Of a stretch of 64,000 nt of DNA, positions 30,495-42,156 are shown piece after piece. The position numbers and the translations under genes are program-made. How positions within the stretch are numbered: position 1 is the first letter of the stretch; each line of letters begins with the position of its first letter. The notes beneath the pieces are model-generated. The model was not told the DNA's origin and searched no databases. It was given only the letters and a program-made list of their open reading frames with translations. Source of the stretch: Tuctoria greenei (Eukaryota > Streptophyta > Magnoliopsida > Poales > Poaceae); NCBI GenBank assembly GCA_036927565.1, contig JAYESD010000004.1, positions 91,826,942-91,890,941 on the forward strand, read 5' to 3'.

Positions 30495-30508
30495 CTACAC
30501 ACATGAAT

Positions 30509-32637
30509 TCAATTTTTGACTTTAGGCACCCAAGCTAACTTAGGTCCTTGTATGTGTGGTACAATTGTTTTTGGGACCCAAAGTTGCTTGGGTAGCTTCC
30601 CCTTCATGCCCTTCATGTCTTTGCCAATGAACCTTGCCTTCACCTTGCCATCTACTTTACTCAAGAGATAATAACGATCATTGAAAGTAGATTTGTAGTT
30701 AGTAGGCAATTTTGGAGAAGGTCGGTTAGGAAGAGGACACTCCCTTGTGTGGTGACCTGTGACCTCACAATGTTGGCAATAAGAACCAACTTCCTTGATG
30801 AAGCTTGTTCTTAGCTCCGGTGAGGGCACCTTTCCTTTGTTAGGCACCGGGAAGGATCCAAGTCCTCTCTTGTTGAAGGCCTTTGCTTGTTGGAAGAGGA
30901 TTTCCTTGTGCTTGACTTCTCCTTTTGAAAGTCTAGCCACACTAGTGCGGAGACTCTCAATTTCTTCCAACAAGTCCTTCTCCCTAGCATTTTCTTTTAA
31001 AGGCAAAGACTTGTGCAAGACATTAGTGGCATGAGAAGTAATGGATATCTTATCATTAAGAGTTTGTTTCTTCATAGTTTTTAACTCTTGATCAAGCACT
31101 TCATAAGAAAGGTTAAGTGTTTGATGCTCTTGGATTAACTCATTGTGCTTTCCCAAGAGTGTTTGGTGGGCTAAGTCAAGCTCATGATGATCTAGCTTGA
31201 TTTGAGCCTTATCCTCCTCAACTTGCTTGACATGGGATTTGAGCGTGTCATGCTCTTTGAGTATGCTTTCATACTTGTCAAGCAAATCAAGGTTAGCACT
31301 CTCAAGCTTAGCACGAGTTCCTTCAAGAGCCTTAACCTTACTCTTTTCCCTCTTAATGATAGTGTGATATTCATTTATTAAAGAAGTTAAATCATCGGGG
31401 GAAAGCTCATCATCGCTAGAGTCGTCACATACCTTGATGTTACCTTTCGCCATGAGGCACATGGGCGGTGGATGAAGAGCTGAGTCATCATTGTTGGCAA
31501 TGGCGAGGCCGGCCAAACTTTCTTCTTCCGCTTCACTCTCTTCATCACTTGTTTCTTCGTCGGTGACCCATTCATTTGCCTCACACATGAACACCTTTTG
31601 TGGGCCATTTCTCTTCCATGGGAAGAGTCTTGCCTTCTTGCCCTTATCATGTTTCCTCTTCCCAAAGGATCTTGGTTTGGGTTTGGCCTCTTTTTCATCA
31701 TCTTCACTTTCTTCAAGCTTGCGATGCTTGCTCTTGTGGTTCTCTCTTCTTTTGTCCGATTTTGGACAATCATAGGAGATGTGGCCTTGATCACCACAAT
31801 TGTAGCAAGTCTTGTGATCATCTCTCCTTGGTAGAAACGCTTTCTTCTTGGGATCAAATGTGTATCACTTCTTAGTAATCTTGGAGTTCAAGCGTGAGAA
31901 CTTTCTCATCATCAACGCAAGCTCATCATCATCATCATCTTCACTTGATGCTTGCTATTCTTCACTTGAGCTAGGCTCAACCACCTTCTTCTTCTTGAGG
32001 CTTGTTTTCTTGGTGGAGGCCTTTAGAGCAATTGTTTTTGAAGATGATTGCTCCATCATTCCAAGTACACTCATCTCATGAGCGTGAATTTCTCCAATGA
32101 GCTCCGAAACATCAATGTGGTCAAGAGACTCCTTTTGAAGCATGGAGTTGATGATGTTGTACTTTGGCTTGGGAAGGAGCATGAGGATCTTGTGGTTGAT
32201 GAGTCCCTTGCCAAGAGAAGCAATGTCAAGAGCATTAATTTCTTCAATAAGTACATTCAAGCGAGAGAACATCTCATTGACATTTTCATGAGGTAGCATT
32301 TAAATTCATCATATTTTGCATTAAGCATGTGATATTTAAGTTCCTTGACTCGAGAAGAACCCTCATGAATCTCTATTAAGCAAGCCCAAATTTCACAAGC
32401 TTTTTCTTTACTAGCAATTCTAGCAAACACATCTTGACTAATACATTCATAGATTGTATTCCTAGCTTTAGCATCCCATTTAATTTGATCACCAACATAG
32501 TTGTGTTCTCCAAACCCCGCGTGGGTCGCTTCCCATACTTCGGGAGCAATAGCCTCTAGATAAGCGCGCATGCGTGCTTTCCAATAGGCAAAGTTCTTGC
32601 CCTCTAAGATATTAATCGAACCCCCAACCTTGGCCAT
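30509..32637 (-). pseudogene. gag: E4 gag
   Basis: Starts at MAKVGGSINILEGKNFAYWK (32637), the first ATG after the primer site. The UBN2-type core runs to about 32290, where the frame shifts and continues in 32299-31955. After stops near 31950 and 31870 come a CCHC knuckle, CYNCGDQGHISYDC (near 31800), a Lys-rich region, an acidic stretch, a long coiled coil (31400-30950), and a second knuckle-like motif, CQHCEVTGHHTREC (near 30770). The end is GPKLAWVPKVKN at 30509. The layout matches E1 gag (two knuckles either side of a coiled coil) rather than E3. Confidence 0.85.
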
Positions 32638-32683
32638 TTTAGCTCTCTAGCGGTGAAGCTAGAATGATCCTATGAGCAACCTT

Positions 32684-32695
32684 GCTCTGATACCA
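32684..32695 (-). promoter_or_regulatory. E4 primer-binding site (initiator tRNA-Met)
   Basis: On the minus strand TGGTATCAGAGC follows the LTR end (CCTTACA) by two bases. Confidence 0.95.
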
Positions 32696-32697
32696 AT

Positions 32698-34103
32698 TGT
32701 AAGGATCGAATGCCCAAGAGGGGGGTGAATTGGGCTTCTTTTCAAAAATCTAAGCAATAAAACTTAATTCCTAAAAGCCCAATTCCCTACGCAAATGATC
32801 TATGCATTGAAGTAAATAGCAACTTCGCGGAATATAAAATGCATAAATGTAGGGGAGAGGAAGAGGATGCAAACTCCCGACGAGACACGAGGATTTATCC
32901 CGTGGTTCGGTAAGATCGTCAAGATCTTCCTACATCCATGTTGTGGAACCCACCAAAGGGTATGGCCACACCCAAGTCACCGAGATGAGGGATCTCCACT
33001 ATTCTTCTCCATTTGCCAACCTCGGCAAGGTGGAGCTCAAGCCTTGTACAACTTCAACCCTCCGGGCTTCCACAAACGCCTTGGCAAGCTCCGGAAGTCT
33101 CTCACAGTTACAAACACCAAGGGGCACTCCCTTGAGGCTCTCACTATCCTAGAGATTCCACTCACCCAGAATGGAGGCACACAAGCTCTCTCTCTAGCTA
33201 GTTCTAGCCTATCTCTTGGTGTGTAGGTGGTCAAAATGATGTAGAAGTGATGGCTCTTGGTCTTGAATGCTTGTGGATGTGTTGAGAATGTCTGGTGATC
33301 AAGACTTTTTTAAATGACCGGTTTAGGGGGTATTTATAGCCAGCCTCCACGAAATAGCCGTTGGAAAAGTAGGCTGACAGAACTTTTCTGCGAACACCGG
33401 ATGATCCGATGTCTCCCCTTTAGTTATCATCGGTCAAGTTTACTTTAGCTGACATCAGTGTGTCAGATATGACCGTTGTTAGATCGATGTTGCACTTGTC
33501 TTCTCATCGGATGATCCGGTGGCTCTTCCTCCAGAATTGACTCAAACTTGATGCTTACTGGAGTGATTGACCAATGTGTATATTTCTGTACATCGGATGA
33601 TCCGGTGCTACACTTGGTCCAAAGATATTGCAAACTGTACTGATGGACCGATGTAGCTGAGCCCTTAACATCAGATGATCCGGTGAGTGCTTTGTTATGA
33701 GGTCTTCTTCTTTTGCTGAACCAACTCGACTGATGTGTTGTTCTCTGGAAACATCGGTTGATCCGGTGAGTTGATTTTGTTTGCTTCGAGTTGTTTCTAA
33801 GTGATTCTTTTGTGTCTTGCTCGATTTACCTCTTAGACTTTTGTTGGAAATGTACATCTGATGGTTGTCAAGCATTAAGTGTCATCAATTGTGGTTGAAT
33901 GACTTTGACATAAGAGCTTTCACTTCTTGTCTTCATATCATTGATTTGATTTCATAAAGTGATTGTATATGGGTCTCCAATGACATATAGATTTCATTTG
34001 ATTGAGTGATTATGGGGACCTTGCATTCACAAATTCATTAGTAAAATCCAATGGTTGTCATTAATCACCGAAACCGTACCTCATGGGGGCCTAGATGCTT
34101 TCA
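32698..34103 (-). repeat. E4 5' LTR (minus strand)
   Basis: On the minus strand it starts TGAAAGCATCTAGG, close to the start of the E3 LTR (TGAAAGTGCATCTAGG), and ends CCTTACA. TATA box GCTATAAATA lies at 33331-33340. Upstream of it (33395-33780) are six to seven CATCGGATGATCCGGTG-like palindromes. The partner 3' LTR lies outside the window. Confidence 0.92.
33395..33780 (-). repeat. E4 U3 array of CATCGGATGATCCGGTG-like palindromes
   Basis: Copies near 33395 (CACCGGATGATCCGATG), 33508, 33594, 33645, 33670 and 33750, some reduced to one half-site, spaced 50-110 bp. Both half-sites contain CGGA/TCCG, as in the E3 palindrome but with a 3-base instead of 4-base centre. The same motif recurs in the E4 env-like spacer at 14936-15210. 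Confidence 0.8.
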
Positions 34104-35243
34104 GTGGTCTCACGTGCGTAGCCCTGCTTGTGTCAATTGAGGACCGAATCCGTGTGCGGCCCTGCTGGACAAGCTTGAATTGTACCAGCGACATACTAGA
34201 GAAATGGGCTCTAGCAAACTGACGTAGCTTGATACTGGTTTGTCGAGGCATACCGTTCCGTTTTATAGGCGTAGGTTGAGGGCAGCAAGGTGTAAATCAG
34301 TTGCTGGGCACGTCAGAGTACGCCCCATGCAGGGACCTCCTGCCCGTGATGGATCGACCAGTTCGACATTCGAGTGTTGGGTGAAAGGTAGCCATATACG
34401 ACTAGTACTGAAGTGTTATGTAGGTACTACTGTAAGTATTCGCTAGCACTTCCAAAAGTGCGTATGTGTCGTATTGTCCGGGTGTGTCCTGATTGCAATC
34501 ATCGTCCCTCGTAGTAATAGAGTATCACTTGTTCATTGCGCTGTGACATAGTAAATACTGAAGAAGTCAAAAGAATATGATGTATTGAATTATAATTGCT
34601 TTGCAACCTTTTGTGGCTTAGAGATAGCACAATTAAAAGTTTACAATTTCCAAATACTTATCCTGTAATAGCATTATGTGCTTTAGGCATGTCATATCAT
34701 CGGCAAAGCATTTCTTGTTTGATTGTGGAGTCTATGATGTGTCATGCCTGGAGAATGTCATTTCCTACTTAAAACATGATTATAAGGATCCACTTGTAGG
34801 CGAGTCTATTTATGCTATTCCTTACCTATGGTTAGACTTTACCTTGCATATGTCTAGTGAGACGGGTCAGTCTTGCTGAGCCTTATGCTCACGTTTGCGC
34901 TTTAATGATTTTAGCAGGTATTAGGTTTATTTCTGTTGTTCAGCTTGTACATAAGACCTCGAGGTGTCAAGATGAATCTCATGTGAACCACGCCGCTTCT
35001 GAATGTTCTTCATGTTGCTAGTGAGAAGCGTCCTAGGGCATGGACGTCTTCTCTCCTACTTAGTTAAGTGAGATTATAAGTATGTATTTTCCGTGGCGTG
35101 TGTACCTCTATTGTACACTATTTTGTAAACTCTTCTTATTGTGACATAAAGAAACTTTGTTTGTGTTGCATTCTTATCATGTGTGTTGTTAGGTGCCACA
35201 TCGCACGGCACCACCCAATGAGATCCTTGGATGTCGGGATGTA
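34104..35243 (+). repeat. X1 5' LTR, 3' portion
   Basis: Direct repeat of 47503-48642. A frame of 67 codons (34676-34879) is shared with the other copy (48072-48275), but both are within LTR and small, so it is not called a gene. The two copies diverge after GAGATCCTTG, where the 5' copy goes on to TATCAGAGC. The left part of the LTR lies beyond E4. Confidence 0.75.
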
Positions 35244-36599
35244 TCAGAGCTTCATTGGGAATAGCTCGCTCGAAAAGAGTCTATTTTCGAAAACTCTAAA
35301 GTAGTAGAATGAGGATTATCTATATGCCCATTAAGGACTATTACTAGTATAAGTTATAAAGGTGGTGAACTAACTTACTTGTTATATTATTCTGTAACGA
35401 CGCTTCGTCTTCAAGGTAAGTGGTAAGGTACGCCACCGAGAGCGGATCAATCTCGGTAAGTTCTGCATACAAGGTGTGGTTATGTGATATTTCTGTGGCT
35501 TAGCACAGAAACTCAATATGAGTCTCTGAAACTATTCATGTTTCTGGGAACATATGACACGCGGTACCCCAGCGTGACACAAAATCAGTGGGAGACCCTG
35601 TCGGGTGGTAGATAACCTGATAGTTTGCTTCCCTAGAACTATTCATGTTCTATGGGAACATGCGAAACACGTTTGTCCGAGCGTGTATAAGTCGGTTCGT
35701 ACGGGAGTCTTTGTTGTACAGACGTAGTACAACCATGTACCTCGAGACATGACTTAGCTCGAGGGCAACTCACAACGGATTCGTATGCATTTACTTTTGA
35801 TTATATATTATTGTGACTGCCTGTCGTGTTTCCCTATGCCGCCCTTGAGGTGTGAAGGTGTGAAAGGGGATTGTTTGTCTTCTGCAGGTACACTAACTAC
35901 AGTAGTAACCCGTGTAGCAAACGTTTGTGAGTGATCGATATTAGGACCACCTATAGACGTATCCGGATATACCGGTTAGACTTTTCTTTCGGTAAGGCAC
36001 GTAGTATCGTCAGTATCACACTTGATACTTTGACCATCCCCCACGAAAGAAATGGCTTCATATTCATATTTAGTCCAAGTATCAGTTGCTGGTATCTTAT
36101 GGACAATGTAAAATTTTTCTCTTCAAGAGTAGGTGAACCAAAGTTCTTTGTTTCTGGCAAGAGTTTAGCTCGACTTTGCTGGGTTGAGACTTTGGTTAAG
36201 CATCAAGAACCATAGTGGCATGCTATGGATGAGTAGGTCGTTAAGTCTTTTCACAAAGTTCCAATTTAGCTTCTAGGCAAGGATCAGGGTGTAAAGCAAG
36301 TTCTAGTGATCAAGCTCTGGTTTTGGAACTCAGTTTCAAAGTTTGAGTTTGTTTCCAATTCATGGGTTTCGAAGCCGGTGAGTTCTGTTTTCTAACAGAA
36401 TTTGACCTGACTTTGAAAAGCCAAAGCTCTTAGTCTGTTGAACCAATAGAGGTGTATGTTATATGGTCGAAAGGATTAGGAGGTCTTCTAAATAGTTTCT
36501 GTTCATCTCGATAGTCGACTCCGTCGATAACCTATTCCAATTTTTAGTTCTCGAACCTTGTCGAAGCTGGACTGAAACTGGCAGATCTGGACCTTCTAC
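35244..36599 (+). other. X1 interior, first part
   Basis: No frame longer than about 95 codons and no recognised domain. The first bases include a possible tRNA-Met primer site (TATCAGAGC). Nothing else is seen. Confidence 0.5.
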
Positions 36600-38440
36600 A
36601 TTTTGATTATAACTCCTGGTAGATTTCTTTTCTACAGGCCTATCTTATATGTTTGGAAAGTGTAGAGAGTCCTCTACAACTTTTCTATTGAACTCCGGGT
36701 CAGAATTCTCATGGAACTCGACGAAAAACTCAAAGTTCCAAACTTTATCGAATCTGAACACCTAGAGGACAGTTTTGTATACAGTCACAATTCTGACCAT
36801 AACTCTTGGTAGAATGGTCGGATAGTGTCGTATAATACATTTCCGGAAACCTTACAATGTGTACAACATGTGTGTAATGTAACTTGCTGTCAAGTTGTGA
36901 TGTTATCTGTTTGAAAATCAGGGATCAAACCAGCCACAAATAAAGTAAATTTTGTCAAATTCACTTCTGAAATCTGGTAGCAGTGTCCAACTTATAAAAA
37001 AAATCCATATCTCTTTAACCTGAAGGGCTATGGAGGCAAATGAATACCTTTTGGAAAGATCTTGAAGTATTCTATAAGTTTCCTATTGACATCCAAGCCA
37101 ATAGACTGTTGTAAGATGATGAAAATCTTATCTAACTAAATCAACTGCTGTTATGAAACAGTATGAACAAGCATCTAAATTTTTTCCTTAATTATCTGTA
37201 GAAAGCTCTTCTAGTCTATTGTGATACATTTTTGTAAAGGGGAAGAGCTATTCTACAACTTTTCTATTCATTGTTACCTCAAATTCGGTTTATAGCTAAT
37301 AAGAAACTGAAGTTGAAGTTAGTACCTGTGTACAGTGCTATCTGAAACAGCCAGAAAATATCTGAACTTGAACAGCCATAACTCTTAAATTAGAAAAGCA
37401 ACCTATGCATATCTATACAGGTATGGAAATATTAAAAAGTCATGTATCAACTTTCTATTCAGCGCTAAGGCTAAAACTCACAATAACCAGGTCTAAATCA
37501 AAGTATCGTTTAAGGTGTCGTAACAGTCCAGAATATGGACAGTTATATAATAAGTTGTTGTTTGGATCGTAATTTCTAGTAGGATCGTCAAAATACTTCA
37601 TAATTTGCATTTATAGAATCCTGAGGATACGTGCAACAAGTTTGCAATATATGCAAATATCAATGTTTCTCTATTTGAAAATTGTGGACGAAATTAGAAA
37701 TATACAAAGAAAGCTCTGCCAAATTTCAGTTAAAAATCTGGGAACTTAGTCGAACTTTAAAATTCTATATCTCCTCAACCAGAAGTGATATGAGGGCAAC
37801 TAAATACTCTTTAGAAAGCTTTGGATGTCCTATACAAGTTTTCTATTGACTCAATACCAGAATTCTTTTTTAAGTGGGTGAAATTTGGAAAAATTGCAGA
37901 AACTGTTCGGAGTCAACCAAACTGGACAGCAATCTGTGTATTTATGAATTTGAACCATAACTGTTAAACCTTACATACAATAAGGTCACACGAGTAACCG
38001 TTAGAAAGGGTAGAGAGTCATCTACAATTTTTGTAATTGGCTCCAGACCTGAATCGGTCATCTACCTATCCCAAATCGAGTTTGAATGTAAGGTGGTCAG
38101 TCTGAACTGAACCCCCATTTCTTCTGAATGCTGAATTTTTAGCAAATTTGAAAAATTCTTATATTTCGAACCAGGACTGATATGCGTACAAATAAATACA
38201 TTATGGAAATCTTATTACATTGGCTACAACTTTGTAAATAATAATATGTCCAGATCTCGAACAGAACGGTCTGAAAACGTTAGATCAAAACTGCTACTTT
38301 TTAAGCAGGTTCTGCTGAAAGTGCAAAAAAATCGGCTAACTTTAAAATAGCATAACTTGCAAACCAGAGATGATCTAGAGGAAAACCAATAATTTTTTGA
38401 AAGTACTTGAAGTGCACTTTAACTTTATTATTCACCTTAA
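36600..38440 (+). repeat. X1 degenerate tandem array, period about 194 bp
   Basis: A motif of the form GGAAAG, 10-20 bases, TCTACAACTTTTCTATTGA recurs near 36657, 36844, 37058, 37240, 37424, 37620, 37813, 38007, 38205 and 38400. Each is preceded by a CATAACTCTT- or ATATCTCCTCAACCAGA-like segment about 60-80 bp upstream. Units are highly diverged; mean spacing is about 194 bp. No coding frame runs through it. Confidence 0.7.
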
Positions 38441-40514
38441 GATATGATTTCGACATTTGCTGAACTAAAACTGAAGTTGCGTACAGGCTGGTCTGGTTGC
38501 AACCGAAACTGGATCAGTGTGTACATTTCGTTTTGGTTAGGTAAATGGTCTTCGACTTCATTTCAAGAAACTTCTAAACCACTAGGTGTTTTGACTCAAC
38601 CATTTACTGATGGAAATTGGGTGCTTGACTCGATCCAATCCCGATTCTTTTGGTGGTCATGGTTGTGCCTTATTTATGGGACTTGCCATATCACATCTTG
38701 TGATGTTGAACGCAGGTCGTAATTACTCGAGTTGCATCTCGTCTTTCCATGAGGATTGTTTGAAGAACGCTTCGACATCCTGGTTTGAAACTTTAAGGGA
38801 GAAGGCGAGCACTCAAGTAATTATGGTGTTCAACCATCAACCTTAGTTATAACGAGTCGTGTCAACAAGAAGACAATCAATTGAGATTACAACTTCAAGA
38901 GGATTCAACCTCCACCACCAGGTTGAGTTACTCTAGCAGAGTGTGACTTCACCTCCACTATAGTAATCAAGAAGGATATCAGTTCCTCCTGCCGGATCAA
39001 AGTGAAGGTTAAGTGAAGCATCACTAGAGACAATAGTTAGTTGTTTTCTCTGGTTGAAGTTACTCCTCAAGTAAACTGGTACCACTAAGACCTAGTTGAA
39101 GATACAATCAAGTTGAGTAGTACATGAACAAGCTTTCGAAAGGTCGAGGTAACATGGTATATTTCCCACATTCCTTGTCAATCGTTCTGTTATGAATTCC
39201 TTAATTGTGGTCGAGTCATGAAAGTAACGCTACTCATTGAGTCTCTTTCACGACCACGATATCCATGCCTTGCAAATCATTAGAGAATACTTGAGTTTTG
39301 TGTGTGTGGTTCATTTAGTCTTGCTCAAACTATAAAAGCTACTGCACACTACATGTGCACCACTTGCACCATACATGTGCATCATTTGCACCATACATAT
39401 AGACCATTTGCACCATACATATGCACCATTTGTACCATACTATGTGCATATTCATTGCACCATACCCATGTGATGCATCATGAACCATCATTACCAACAA
39501 AACACCAATGATAGAATGCATGATAATACTAAAATTTAGAGCAGGATTGTGTACCCCATTCAAACTATTCTAAGGTGTCTAATGACTATGATCATTTCAC
39601 CATCTTCATTTGACTTCTTACATTGTTGATCTCCTTTCGATTGAGTAATACTTGGGGAACCGATTACTCAACCTCACTTGCAACTAAACAAACACTTGAA
39701 CTTCCATCCTTGACTTGTTTAGGTTCAAGTACCTTGATTGTTGCAACTATACCGTTCATCATCGAGTGGTCATCAGTTCGATTATCAACCTTGTAAAATC
39801 CATGAAATCTCTTTACTCGCGAGGATACCGTTCGATTGTCAACCTCTTGAAACTCTTTGGGTCCATCTAAGATCTTGCGTTGGTATATGGTAACCTTGAT
39901 ACTTCGAGAACCTTGTAGTTATCTTATGATTGAGTTCTTTGTTGTGTTGGAAACATATGAGGATATTGAATCCTTAAATCCTCGTGTGCCACTGTGAAGA
40001 GTCTTTGTCTTCTACTACTAGTGTTTGAAGATGTTGATATATCCAAGAACCTTGTAGTCGCCATATCTTCAGTGTTCTTTTTGTTTTAATCACATAAGAG
40101 CATTGCGTTCTTTGCTACTCTTATCAGACAGCTAAAGGACTCTATGGTTGACTAAACCTCGAACGAGGTTAATGATTTGTTGTTTAACCTCGTAAACCAT
40201 TTTAACTCATGTAAGGGGAAATACCACATTAAGTTGTAAGGGCCTATGACAAAACCAAGCAAGCAACCAAGAACTAATGCAAAGATAGTTTCAAACTATC
40301 GAAGTGACCTAGAGAAGCAAAGAACAAGTCCTGATTCTTCCAGTCAAGACTAGGATAGAACAAGATGTCATGCCAGTATAAGAGGACAGCGATAAAAGTT
40401 TAGTAACAGACGTGGGAGTTTTACGACGTGATATTGTCATGTCGAGCATCCTGTCAAGATTGTCAACCCGAAGACTGGAATCACCAAAAGCAAAATTTAG
40501 AATTTCACAACATG
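38441..40514 (+). other. X1 interior, second part
   Basis: Short frames only (38444-38722, 38610-38846), unrecognised. It includes a 22-bp minisatellite (39353-39475). Confidence 0.5.
39353..39475 (+). repeat. Minisatellite, about 22-bp unit
   Basis: Roughly five units of the form CATTTGCACCATACATATGC with small changes. Confidence 0.8.
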
Positions 40515-40531
40515 CCTTAAGATAATCAATA
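40515..40531. repeat. RTE target-site duplication, left copy
   Basis: CCTTAAGATAATCAATA, exactly repeated at 43861-43877 on the other side of the RTE. Confidence 0.95.
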
Positions 40532-40590
40532 ACTCCGCCTATGTTGTAATGACATAGCCGGTCCCAAGCCCGGGTAAAGGAGGAGGGGTT

Positions 40591-41859
40591 GTGATAGGCT
40601 TGGCGAGCCAGCAACTAAACTTAGCCATTCTCATGGAAATGAAACCCATTGGAAATTCGTTGGGGCGTAACCCTCTTAGCGACGCGCCATACCGGAACTC
40701 GGGTATGGTGTTAAGTGGGCGAGGGCCGGGTCGCCACCGCCTTAGTGGTGCGCCATATCGGAACCCGGATGTGGTGTCAAATGAGCGAGGGCCGAATCGC
40801 CATCACCTTAGTGGCGCGCTACATCATCGCCCGAATGTAGTGTTAAGTGAGCAAGGGTCATTGCATCTTCCTCGACGGATGCGAAGGGTAACGAAGCTAG
40901 CCGAGGAAACTAGGTTTCGGGTGGGTAGTTGGAATGTAGGATCCTTGACGGGAAAGCTACGAGAGTTAGTGGACGTTGCGACTAGGAGGCTTGTAAATAT
41001 TCTTTGTGTACAAGAGACTAGATGGGCAGGTCAAAAGGCGAGAGAGGTTGAGAATACCAGTTTCAAGCTTTGGTATTCTGGCTCGACAGTTACTAGGAAT
41101 GGCGTAGGCATCCTAATAGATAAGAGCCTCAAGGATGGAGTAGTGGATGTCTGTAGACGAGGGGATAGGATCATCCTAGTCAAGGTAGTTGTGGGGGACC
41201 TTATCTTGAATGTCATTAGTGCTTATGCCCCACAAGTTTGGCTCGACATGAGCAATAAGAGACAATTTTGGGAGGACTTGGAGGATATGGTTAGTAGTGT
41301 ACCGGTAAGCAAGAAGCTCTTCATAGGAGGAGATCTTAATGGTCATGTAGGTACAACTAACGTAGGTTTTGAGGGGGTACACAGAGGTTTTGGATGTGGC
41401 GATAGAAACTAGGAGGGTAAGGATATCCTAGACTTTGTTGTAGCCTATGACCTATTGGTAGCTAACACCCTCTATAAAAAGAGGCTATCTCACACAGTGA
41501 CCTTTACTAGTGCCCAACATTCTAGTCAAATCGACTATATCGTCACCAGGAGAAGGGAGAGAGGGGCATGTTTAGATTGTAAGGTGATTCCTAGAGAATG
41601 TGTTGTTCGACAACATAAACTTGTGGTAGCCGACTTTCATTTCCACGTGCGTATGTCACGAGAAAAAGGTGTTAAAACCACAAGAACAAAGTGGTGGAAG
41701 TTGAAGGATGAAGCGCAACAATCATTCAAAAGGAGGATGATCGCAGAAGGACCTTGGAGCGAAGAGGAAGATGCAGATAGTATGTGGGAGAAGATGGTGA
41801 CTTACATTAGGAAGACGACTAGGGAGGTGCTTGGGTGGACAAAGGTAAGAAACTTGTAG
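40591..41859 (+). pseudogene. RTE endonuclease (APE) domain
   Basis: The plus strand encodes FRVGSWNVGSLTGK (motif with catalytic Asn), LCVQETRW (catalytic Glu), LNVISAYAP, LFIGGDLNGHVG and, after an in-frame TAG at 41410-41412, SQIDYIVTRR and QHKLVVADF. These are the motifs of AP-endonuclease-like domains that nick target DNA. The frame is lost again near 41845. The repeated triple segment at 40640-40850 (SDAPYRN, SGAPYRN, SGALHHR) is a small internal duplication in the leader. Confidence 0.88.
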
Positions 41860-42156
41860 ATAAAGACACTTGGTGGTGGAATGAAGATGTACAAAAAGCT
41901 ATTAAGGAGAAGAAGGAGTCTTAAAAGAGCTGGAACCATGAGAGAAGTGCAAGTAACATGGCGAAGTATAAAGAGGCTAAGAAAAATGCTAGGCGTGTTG
42001 TGAGTAAAGCAAGGGGACAGCCTATGATGCGCTATATGAGAGGCTAGGGACAAAAGAAGGCGAAAAGGATATATACAAGATGGCGAAACATTGCGAGAGA
42101 AAGGTGAGAGATCTCAACCAAGTCAAATGCATTAAGGATGAGGCAGGCCAAATTTA

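Larger units (their letters stand above)
14235..34103 (-). mobile_element. E4: Ty1/copia (SIRE/Maximus-like) retrotransposon, 3' end missing, interrupted by E3
   Basis: On the minus strand the order is 5' LTR (32698-34103), primer site, gag, protease, integrase, [E3 insertion], reverse transcriptase, RNase H remnant, spacer, and the first part of an env-like ORF cut at 14235 by E1. The remaining 3' part must lie left of E1, outside the window. E4 itself entered the 5' LTR of X1: the sequence right of 34103 resumes X1, as shown by the uninterrupted copy at 47503. It is heavily decayed, with several frameshifts and stops and two deletions in pol. Confidence 0.9.

Noticed and set aside
31387..31857. 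156-codon minus-strand frame
   Set aside because: It is an alternative frame over the E4 gag zinc-knuckle region; the real frame carries CYNCGDQGHISYDC.
34676..34879. 67-codon frame repeated at 48072-48275
   Set aside because: It lies in the repeated LTR portion of X1; conservation is explained by LTR duplication and the frame is short.
38444..38722. 92-codon frame in the X1 interior
   Set aside because: Short, no domain, no upstream signals; neighbouring sequence is non-coding.
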